DNA from: Candidatus Alistipes excrementipullorum
GTDB taxonomy: Bacteria; Bacteroidota; Bacteroidia; Bacteroidales; Rikenellaceae
Reading direction: 5' to 3'
Length of the DNA: 7,332 nt
NCBI GenBank assembly: GCA_019113665.1
Contig: DXGW01000054.1
Location: forward strand, 1 to 7,332
Below are positions 1 through 4,881 of this stretch, in pieces (positions within the stretch are counted from its first letter, which is position 1; every line of letters starts with the position of its first letter). Both the position numbers and the translations under genes were made by a program. Under the pieces are notes generated by a model. That model saw only the letters and a program-made list of their open reading frames with translations. It was not told the origin of the DNA and did not search any database.

Positions 1-1611
1 GTCGTCGAGGAGCACTCCGACGAAGCAACCAAGGCTGTTGCGGCGGAACTCGGCCGCGAATTCGTCCTGCAGGTGACCGGCAAGGTCATCGAGCGCGAAT
101 CGAAGAACCCCAAGATGCCTACGGGCGACATCGAGGTAGCAGCCACTTCGCTGCGGATACTCAACCGCGCAGTCACCCCTCCGTTCACCATCGAGGAGCA
201 CTCCGACGGCGGTGACGACCTGCGCATGAAATACCGCTATCTCGACCTGCGCCGCCCGCCGCTCCAGCGTGCAATGGCCCTGCGCCACCGTATGGCACAT
301 GCCGTACGCACATTCCTCGACAAGGAGGGATTTCTCGAAATAGAGACTCCGTACCTCATCAAGTCGACGCCCGAGGGTGCACGCGACTTCGTCGTACCGA
401 GCCGCATGAACCCCAACCAGTTCTATGCGCTCCCGCAGTCGCCGCAGACCCTCAAGCAGCTGCTCATGGTTGCAGGATACGACCGCTATTTCCAGATCGT
501 GCGCTGCTTCCGCGACGAGGACCTGCGCGCCGACCGTCAGCCAGAGTTCACACAGATCGACTGCGAGATGTCATTCGTCGAGCAGGACGACGTGATCGAC
601 GTATTCGAGCGCATAATGCGCTACATGTTCAAGGAAATTCTGAACGTAGAGATAGCCGAGCCGCTGCAGCGCATGCCGTGGATCGAAGCCATGGAGCGTT
701 ACGGAAGCGACAAGCCCGACCTGCGTTTCGGCATGGAGATACACGAAATCACGCCGCTGGTCAAGGGCCACGGCTTCTCGGTATTCGAGGACGCGGAATA
801 CATCGGCGCCATCGCGGCCGAGGGTTGTGCCTCATACACCCGCAAGCAGATCGACGAACTGACTGAGTTCGTGAAACGCCCGCAGGTAGGAGCCAAGGGT
901 CTCATATGGATACGCCTCGATGCCGACGGCAACGTCAAGTCCTCGATCGACAAGTTCTATACGCCCGACGAGTTGAAAGCCATAGCGGCAAAGTGCGAAG
1001 CCAAGGCCGGAGACCTCATTCTGGTAATATGCGGCCCGAAGTTCAAGGCACTCGGACAGTTGTGCGCCCTGCGTCTGGAAATTGGCGAACGCCTCGGTCT
1101 GCGCGACCACGCCAAGTTCGCACCGCTGTGGGTTGTCGACTTCCCGATGTTCGAGTGGGACGATGAGACCCAGCGTTTCTATGCCATGCACCACCCCTTC
1201 ACCTCGCCCAAACCCGAGGACGTGGAGTTCCTCGAAAGCGATCCGGGACGTGTGCGCGCAAACGCTTACGACTTCGTTTGCAACGGCACGGAAGTCGGTG
1301 GCGGCTCGATCCGTATCCACGACCCGAAACTGCAGGCGCTCATATTCAAGGTGCTCGGTTTCACTCCCGAGAAGGCCGAGGAGCAGTTCGGCTTCCTGAT
1401 CAACGCCTTCAAGTTCGGAGCACCCCCTCACGGAGGTCTGGCATTCGGGTTCGACCGCATGTGCTCGCTCTTCGGCGGTGCCGATTCGATACGCGACTAC
1501 ATCGCCTTCCCGAAGAACAACGCCGGCCGCGACGTGATGCTCGATGCCCCGTCGGCCATCGACAAGGCACAGTTGGACGAGCTGTACCTCGACCTGAAGC
1601 CGGTAGAATAA
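1..1611 (+). CDS. aspS: Aspartyl-tRNA synthetase, 5'-truncated by the window edge
   Basis: Class II aminoacyl-tRNA synthetase that charges tRNA-Asp with aspartate in the cytoplasm using ATP. The frame is open from base 1, so the true start lies upstream. About 536 residues are visible; bacterial AspRS is usually about 580-590, so roughly the first 50 residues (start of the anticodon-binding OB fold) are missing. The end of that fold is seen around bases 61-145 (VTGKVIERESKNPKMPTG). Motif 1 is near 331-390, the active-site loop with QSPQTLKQLLMVAG near 436-477, and class II motif 2 (FRDEDLRADRQPEFTQID) at 508-561. The bacterial-type GAD insertion spans roughly 730-1110. HHPFTSP lies near 1189-1209 and motif 3 (GGLAFGFDRM) begins at 1432. 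No frameshift or missing motif is visible. A terminator-like stem-loop follows 18 nt after the stop, so this is probably the last gene of its transcript. Identity is very secure. Whether it also charges tRNA-Asn cannot be judged, because the N-terminal residues are absent. Confidence 0.97.
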   Translation, partial: VVEEHSDEATKAVAAELGREFVLQVTGKVIERESKNPKMPTGDIEVAATSLRILNRAVTPPFTIEEHSDGGDDLRMKYRYLDLRRPPLQRAMALRHRMAHAVRTFLDKEGFLEIETPYLIKSTPEGARDFVVPSRMNPNQFYALPQSPQTLKQLLMVAGYDRYFQIVRCFRDEDLRADRQPEFTQIDCEMSFVEQDDVIDVFERIMRYMFKEILNVEIAEPLQRMPWIEAMERYGSDKPDLRFGMEIHEITPLVKGHGFSVFEDAEYIGAIAAEGCASYTRKQIDELTEFVKRPQVGAKGLIWIRLDADGNVKSSIDKFYTPDELKAIAAKCEAKAGDLILVICGPKFKALGQLCALRLEIGERLGLRDHAKFAPLWVVDFPMFEWDDETQRFYAMHHPFTSPKPEDVEFLESDPGRVRANAYDFVCNGTEVGGGSIRIHDPKLQALIFKVLGFTPEKAEEQFGFLINAFKFGAPPHGGLAFGFDRMCSLFGGADSIRDYIAFPKNNAGRDVMLDAPSAIDKAQLDELYLDLKPVE

Positions 1612-1629
1612 CATACAGGCAATCTTTCT

Positions 1630-1665
1630 CGAAGGGCAATTCCTCTCAACAGGGATTGCCCTTTG
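1630..1665 (+). terminator. Stem-loop terminator after aspS
   Basis: Bases 1630-1644 pair with 1651-1665 around the 6-nt loop CTCAAC. This is a 15-bp stem with two G-U wobbles, whose perfect part is AAGGGCAAT / ATTGCCCTT. It starts 18 nt after the aspS stop. The following T tract is short and broken (CTTTGTCGTC), so it is weaker than a textbook intrinsic terminator, but its position and stem length make transcription termination the best reading. The other flank has no T run for the minus strand, so it does not look bidirectional. Confidence 0.75.
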
Positions 1666-1742
1666 TCGTCATCACAAAACGACATGAGAATGTTTCATAG
1701 AGTACATTTTACACACGCTCGCAGCCACAAGCGCTTTTTCCG

Positions 1743-1775
1743 CTTGTCACTGCGCTCACCTTTTCGTATATTTAC
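1743..1775 (+). promoter_or_regulatory. Upstream promoter-like copy (copy 1)
   Basis: CTTG at 1743-1746 and TATATTTA at 1767-1774 are separated by exactly 20 nt, which fits the Bacteroidota -33 TTTG / -7 TAnnTTTG layout with two imperfect bases. It lies 104 nt upstream of rarA. The box mismatches make it weaker than the downstream copy. It could be a second rarA promoter or a decayed duplicate. Confidence 0.45.
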
Positions 1776-1827
1776 AGAATATAGGATGCGGTTCGGCATA
1801 GCCAAACATTGAAAACTTCGTTTTCGG

Positions 1828-1860
1828 TTTGTCTCTGCGCTCACCTTTCACTATATTTGC
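1828..1860 (+). promoter_or_regulatory. Probable rarA promoter (copy 2)
   Basis: TTTG at 1828-1831 and TATATTTG at 1852-1859 are 20 nt apart, an exact match to the primary Bacteroidota sigma pattern (-33 TTTG, -7 TAnnTTTG). Transcription would be expected to begin near 1865, giving an AT-rich leader of about 14 nt before the rarA ATG and no recognisable Shine-Dalgarno, which is common in this phylum. The -33 box forms part of the outer stem of the hairpin centred at 1817-1819. Confidence 0.75.
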
Positions 1861-1878
1861 ATAAATTTATATTGTACC

Positions 1879-3153
1879 ATGCCTGCACCTTTGGCCGAAA
1901 GATTGCGTCCGCATACACTCGATGAATACATCGGGCAGGAACACCTTGTGGGTAAGGAGGGCGTTTTCCGCAAGTTCTTCGAGACAGGAAATGTCCCGTC
2001 ATTCATATTGTGGGGCCCGCCGGGCGTCGGCAAGACGACGCTCGCGAAGCTCGTATCATCGACCCTCGAACGGCCGTTCTATACCCTTTCGGCCGTAACG
2101 TCGGGAGTCAAGGAGGTGCGCGAGGTGATCGAGACGGCCAAACGCCAGCACCTCTTCAACCAGAAGCCGCCATTCCTCTTCATCGACGAGATCCACCGCT
2201 TCAACAAGAGCCAGCAGGATTCGCTTCTCGGAGCCGTCGAGCAGGGGATCGTGACGCTGATCGGCGCCACGACCGAGAACCCGTCGTTCGAGGTCATATC
2301 GCCGCTTTTGAGCCGCTGCCAGGTCTATATCCTCAACCCGATGGACGACGGCGACCTGCAGAAACTGCTCGACCGGGCATTGACTGTCGACGAGGTGCTG
2401 TCCAAACGCAACATCAAGGTCGAGGAGACGGCCGCGCTGTTCAAGTTCTCGGGAGGCGATGCCCGCAAACTGCTCAATATCCTCGACATTCTCGTCGGGG
2501 CGTCCGACGGCGACATCGTCATAACCGACAAGTTCGTCACGGATTGCCTGCAGCAGAACATCGCCCTCTACGACAAGAACGGCGAACAGCATTACGACGT
2601 CATCTCGGCATTCATCAAAAGCGTCCGCGGCAGCGACCCCGACGCGGCGATATACTATCTGGCACGAATGTTGGCCGGAGGCGAGGAGCCGCGCTTCATA
2701 GCACGCAGGCTTGTGATCCTGGCATCGGAGGACATCGGCCTGGCCAACCCCAACGCGCTGCTGCTTGCCAACGCATGTTTCGACACCGTGCACAAGATCG
2801 GCATGCCAGAGGCACGCATAACGCTGGCCGAGACCACGATATACCTTGCCACAAGCGCCAAGAGCAATTCGGCCTATATGGCCATAAACGAGGCGCTCTC
2901 GTTCGTCGAGCACGACACCACGAACCGGCCGATACCGTTGCACCTCCGCAACGCTCCGACAAAACTGATGAAGCAGGCCGGCTACGGCAAGGATTACAAA
3001 TACGCCCACGACTTCAAGGAGCATTTCGTCGAGCAGGAGTTCATGCCCGACTCGCTCAAGGGCCGCAGATTTTACAAACCCGACCGCAGCAATGCAGCCG
3101 AAGCCAAGATGGCCGAACGGCTGGAGCACCTGTGGGGCGACAAAAAAAGATAG
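1879..3153 (+). CDS. rarA: Replication-associated recombination protein A (RarA/MgsA), AAA+ ATPase
   Basis: RarA (MgsA, homologue of yeast Mgs1 and human WRNIP1) is a tetrameric, DNA-dependent AAA+ ATPase related to clamp-loader subunits. It acts at stalled replication forks, at DNA ends and with SSB. The 424-residue length is normal for the family. The N-terminus has the family hallmark PLAERLRPHTLDEYIGQ. Walker A is GPPGVGKT (46-53), Walker B FLFIDEIH (99-106), sensor 1 GATTEN (129-134), the arginine finger in SPLLSRCQ (R146), and sensor 2 in GGDARKLLN (R196). The C-terminal MgsA/tetramerisation region is clear from about 240 on (SVRGSDPDAAIYYLARMLAGG, then EDIGLANPNA, then HLRNAPTKLMK). 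The ATG at 1879 gives the usual short N-terminus and sits just below a good promoter; it lacks the longer SSB-contacting N-terminal tail of E. coli RarA. It ends in Lys-Lys-Arg over an A7 run, with the next gene 2 nt downstream. High confidence; nothing is missing. Confidence 0.96.
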   Translation: MPAPLAERLRPHTLDEYIGQEHLVGKEGVFRKFFETGNVPSFILWGPPGVGKTTLAKLVSSTLERPFYTLSAVTSGVKEVREVIETAKRQHLFNQKPPFLFIDEIHRFNKSQQDSLLGAVEQGIVTLIGATTENPSFEVISPLLSRCQVYILNPMDDGDLQKLLDRALTVDEVLSKRNIKVEETAALFKFSGGDARKLLNILDILVGASDGDIVITDKFVTDCLQQNIALYDKNGEQHYDVISAFIKSVRGSDPDAAIYYLARMLAGGEEPRFIARRLVILASEDIGLANPNALLLANACFDTVHKIGMPEARITLAETTIYLATSAKSNSAYMAINEALSFVEHDTTNRPIPLHLRNAPTKLMKQAGYGKDYKYAHDFKEHFVEQEFMPDSLKGRRFYKPDRSNAAEAKMAERLEHLWGDKKR

Positions 3154-3155
3154 AC

Positions 3156-4091
3156 ATGAAAAGAGTGGCACTGTTATTTGCCGCGCTGACCGTACTGTTC
3201 ACGGCCACGGCACAGGAGATACGCAAAAGCACGCATCTCTTCGCAATAAAGGACGGGCAGGAGCTCTACCTCGACCGCTACACCTCACCTGAACTAATGG
3301 GCAAACGCCCCTGCGTGATATTCGTATTCGGCGGCGGATTCTCGACCGGGCTCCGAGATGCGGCCAAATACCTGCAATATTACGACTATCTGGTACGCGA
3401 AGGCTATGACGTCGTCGCCATAGACTACCGTCTGGGAATGAAGGGAGTTACCGACCCGGGCGTATTCAATGCCATATCGCAGTTCAAGACGACGGTCAAC
3501 ATGGCTGTCGAGGATCTGTACGATGCGACTAAATTCATCATCGGGCGTGCCGAAGAGTGGGAAATAGACACCGACCATATCGTGGCAAGCGGATCGAGTG
3601 CCGGGGCAATCACCGTATTGCAGGCCGAAAACGGCATCTGCAACAATGATCCGGCCACGCGTGTCCTGCCCGACGGATTCAACTATGCCGGCATCATATC
3701 GTTTGCCGGAGCCATATTCTCGACGAGCGGCAAACCCGAATGGCACACCTCCCCGGCTCCGATAATGTTCTTCCACGGCACATCCGACAAGAACGTTCCC
3801 TACGACAAGGCACGCCTGTTCGGCATCGGCTTCTACGGGTCGGGGCTCATAGCCTCACAGTTGCGGGAGATGCGCAGCCCCTACTGTTTCTACTCGGTGG
3901 AATACGAGGACCATTCGCTGGCCGAAACCCCGATGACCGACAACCTCGAACAGATAGGCGAATTTCTCGACAACTACGTCATGGGGCGTCAGAATCTCAT
4001 AACCGAAATACATGTCGAGAACCTCGACCGCGAGGTGCGCCCGACAAGTTTCTCGATATTCGACTATCTCGGCTCCAACTACGGGGAGTAA
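3156..4091 (+). CDS. Secreted alpha/beta hydrolase (esterase-like)
   Basis: This 311-residue protein is predicted to be exported. MKR, then the hydrophobic run VALLFAALTVLF, then TATAQ forms a signal peptide with likely cleavage after ATA (residue 19); there is no lipobox cysteine, so a soluble periplasmic product is most likely. The rest is an alpha/beta hydrolase. The oxyanion-hole strand-loop is VFGGGF (57-62), and the nucleophile elbow is GSSAG (146-150, Ser148). The likely acid is Asp211 in HGTSDKNVPY, and the likely catalytic base is His253 in EYEDHS. The first oxyanion residue is Phe where many esterases have His (HGGG). The closest general class is carboxylesterase/feruloyl-esterase-like enzymes; the substrate cannot be told. 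The ATG at 3156 is chosen because it gives the signal peptide and lies 2 nt after the rarA stop, suggesting translational coupling. The same frame stays open upstream inside rarA to 2010, but that extension is not protein-like. There is no clear Shine-Dalgarno of its own. Confidence 0.88.
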   Translation: MKRVALLFAALTVLFTATAQEIRKSTHLFAIKDGQELYLDRYTSPELMGKRPCVIFVFGGGFSTGLRDAAKYLQYYDYLVREGYDVVAIDYRLGMKGVTDPGVFNAISQFKTTVNMAVEDLYDATKFIIGRAEEWEIDTDHIVASGSSAGAITVLQAENGICNNDPATRVLPDGFNYAGIISFAGAIFSTSGKPEWHTSPAPIMFFHGTSDKNVPYDKARLFGIGFYGSGLIASQLREMRSPYCFYSVEYEDHSLAETPMTDNLEQIGEFLDNYVMGRQNLITEIHVENLDREVRPTSFSIFDYLGSNYGE

Positions 4092-4120
4092 TCCGCGCAG
4101 GAGACCGTGACCAAACGTGA

Positions 4121-4125
4121 AGGAG
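4121..4125 (+). promoter_or_regulatory. Shine-Dalgarno for the phosphoesterase gene
   Basis: AGGAG lies 7 nt before the ATG at 4133 and decides that start. It is notable because the other starts in this window have no comparable site, so this gene may be translated independently of the upstream cistron. Confidence 0.6.
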
Positions 4126-4132
4126 CTGAAAC

Positions 4133-4627
4133 ATGAAACGGATAGGTGTAATATCGGATACACACGGGACTTTCGACGAGCCTTTGCGCAAATTTCTCGG
4201 GAATGTCGACGAGATATGGCACGCAGGCGACATCGGATCGCTCGAACTTGCCGACGAGATAGCGGCTTTCAAACCGCTGAAGGCCGTGTACGGCAATATC
4301 GACGGCGGGATAATACGCCGTGTCTACGGAGAGTTCGCGGCTTTCGAGTGTGAACGCACGAGCGTTCTGATGACACATATAGGGGGCTATCCTCGCCACT
4401 ACCAGCCCAAAGCCGTGGCCCGGATACAGGCCATGCGTCCCAAGCTCTTCATCGCCGGGCACTCGCATATTCTGAAGATCATATACGACCCGGTCTACAA
4501 CTTGCTGCACATCAACCCCGGAGCTGCAGGGGAATACGGAGCGCACAAGCTGCGTACGGCCGTACGTTTCGAGATCGACAGCGAGGAGATACGCAACATG
4601 GAGATTTGGGAGTTCCCAAGACGTTAG
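4133..4627 (+). CDS. YfcE/MJ0936-family metallophosphoesterase
   Basis: A small (164-residue) calcineurin-like phosphoesterase, cytosolic because no signal peptide is present. All metal-binding motifs of the family are seen in order: SDTHG (8-12; Asp9, His11), HAGDIG (30-35; Asp33), GNID (54-57; Asn55), MTHIGG (80-85; His82) and GHSH (109-112; His110, His112), followed by NPGA. These ligands hold a two-metal centre, usually Mn or Ni, that hydrolyses phosphodiesters; characterised relatives act on artificial or cyclic-nucleotide-like phosphodiesters. The physiological substrate is unknown for most members and cannot be inferred here. The length matches single-domain YfcE-like proteins. The gene lies 41 nt after the hydrolase with no terminator between, so it is probably the last cistron of the rarA unit. 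A rho-independent terminator follows 87 nt after the stop. Confidence 0.93.
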   Translation: MKRIGVISDTHGTFDEPLRKFLGNVDEIWHAGDIGSLELADEIAAFKPLKAVYGNIDGGIIRRVYGEFAAFECERTSVLMTHIGGYPRHYQPKAVARIQAMRPKLFIAGHSHILKIIYDPVYNLLHINPGAAGEYGAHKLRTAVRFEIDSEEIRNMEIWEFPRR

Positions 4628-4714
4628 ATCGGGCCCGACACACCGGACACACGTCTGCCGCCCCGGAGAACCCGTCTCGCGACATAGCCCAAATAGAACA
4701 TTTCGACATGGATA

Positions 4715-4748
4715 TATATCCGACCTGCAGGCCGGGTATAATTTTTTT
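4715..4748 (+). terminator. Rho-independent terminator of the rarA-hydrolase-phosphoesterase unit
   Basis: Bases 4715-4725 pair with 4730-4740 around the tetraloop TGCA. The stem has one A-C mismatch and one G-U wobble, a GC-rich middle (CCG/CGG) and a two-base CC/GG top. One base later comes a run of seven T (4742-4748). This is a classic intrinsic terminator in the plus direction and marks the boundary between the rarA unit and clpC. Confidence 0.85.
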
Positions 4749-4814
4749 GTGCAAAAATACAACATCTTCATGCGCTTGAAATCAGCACTATAGCGCCATG
4801 GTCTCCGGCCTGCA
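4726..4814. repeat. Perfect 10-bp inverted repeat overlapping the terminator
   Basis: TGCAGGCCGG (4726-4735) and CCGGCCTGCA (4805-4814) are perfect reverse complements separated by 69 nt. The left arm is the loop and right side of the terminator stem, so pairing of the two arms in a read-through RNA would compete with the terminator. It may instead be a pair of protein-binding half sites, or chance. Confidence 0.45.
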
Positions 4815-4833
4815 TTTCATTTAACATAATATA

Positions 4834-4845
4834 GCAAACGTTTGC
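4834..4845. promoter_or_regulatory. LacI/PurR-like operator palindrome before clpC
   Basis: GCAAACGTTTGC is a perfect 12-bp palindrome with a central CG. It matches the core of LacI/GalR-family operators (the PurR core GCAANCGNTTNC fits at every position), though the outer bases of a full PurR box do not match. It lies 36 nt before the clpC ATG, and its right half contributes the TTTG of a possible -33 box, so a bound protein would be expected to repress. No regulator gene is in the window. Confidence 0.45.
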
Positions 4846-4874
4846 GCCGTTATTAGGGCGAAAACACAAATTTG
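4841..4874 (+). promoter_or_regulatory. Possible clpC promoter
   Basis: TTTG at 4841-4844 and CAAATTTG at 4867-4874 resemble -33 TTTG and -7 TAnnTTTG, with one mismatch and a 22-nt spacer that is a little long. Initiation from it would fall near 4881, giving an almost leaderless mRNA. No better match was found between the terminator and the start codon, but the assignment is weak. Confidence 0.35.
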
Positions 4875-4881
4875 AAAGACC

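Larger units (their letters stand above)
1727..1860 (+). repeat. Two diverged direct copies of a hairpin-plus-promoter module
   Basis: Bases 1744-1773 and 1829-1858 match at 26 of 30 positions, offset by 85 bp. Both contain the shared core CTGCGCTCACCTTT followed by TATATTT. Each copy is preceded by a hairpin abutting or overlapping the -33 box, but the hairpin sequences differ. Copy 1 has ACAAGCG (1727-1733), a 7-nt loop and CGCTTGT (1741-1747). Copy 2 has GAAAAC (1811-1816), loop TTC and GTTTTC (1820-1825), with a possible outer CAAAC/GTTTG pairing. A further imperfect stem GTTCGGC/GCCAAAC (1791-1797 with 1801-1807, one mismatch) precedes copy 2. The pattern of conserved core with compensating stems suggests a dispersed genomic repeat family carrying promoters. 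Similar strings upstream of other Bacteroidales genes are a memory-based impression that I could not check. Confidence 0.7.

Noticed and set aside
1666..1726. Possible small gene or RNA between the aspS terminator and the promoter repeats
   Set aside because: No start with a plausible ribosome site and no conserved-looking peptide or RNA fold was seen in this AT-rich spacer.
2010..3155. Upstream in-frame extension of the hydrolase inside rarA, which would give a 693-residue protein
   Set aside because: The extension is low-complexity Arg/Gln/Pro-rich shadow sequence, and the ATG at 3156 starts a perfect signal peptide 2 nt after the rarA stop.
2056..3171. Long minus-strand open frame (371 codons) opposite rarA
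   Set aside because: It mirrors rarA, whose protein is unmistakable; GC-rich codon use keeps antisense frames open. The translation has no recognisable motif and no promoter or ribosome site of its own. The same applies to the minus-strand frames at 832-1614, 4079-4771, 5055-5969, 5233-6153 and 6478-7266.
4629..4638. 10-bp palindrome TCGGGCCCGA right after the phosphoesterase stop
   Set aside because: It is too short and loop-free to be a terminator, no T tract follows, and GC-rich palindromes of this size are expected by chance here.
4751..4759. Minus-strand -7-like box TATTTTTGC that could drive antisense RNA into the phosphoesterase gene
   Set aside because: There is no clear TTTG -33 box at 19-21 nt, and the reverse complement of the terminator T run plus flanking A/T easily creates such a match.
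4785..4796. Near-palindrome GCACTATAGCGC as a possible CIRCE-like element before clpC
   Set aside because: It does not match the CIRCE halves or spacing (TTAGCACTC-N9-GAGTGCTAA) and has a mismatch; treated as background.
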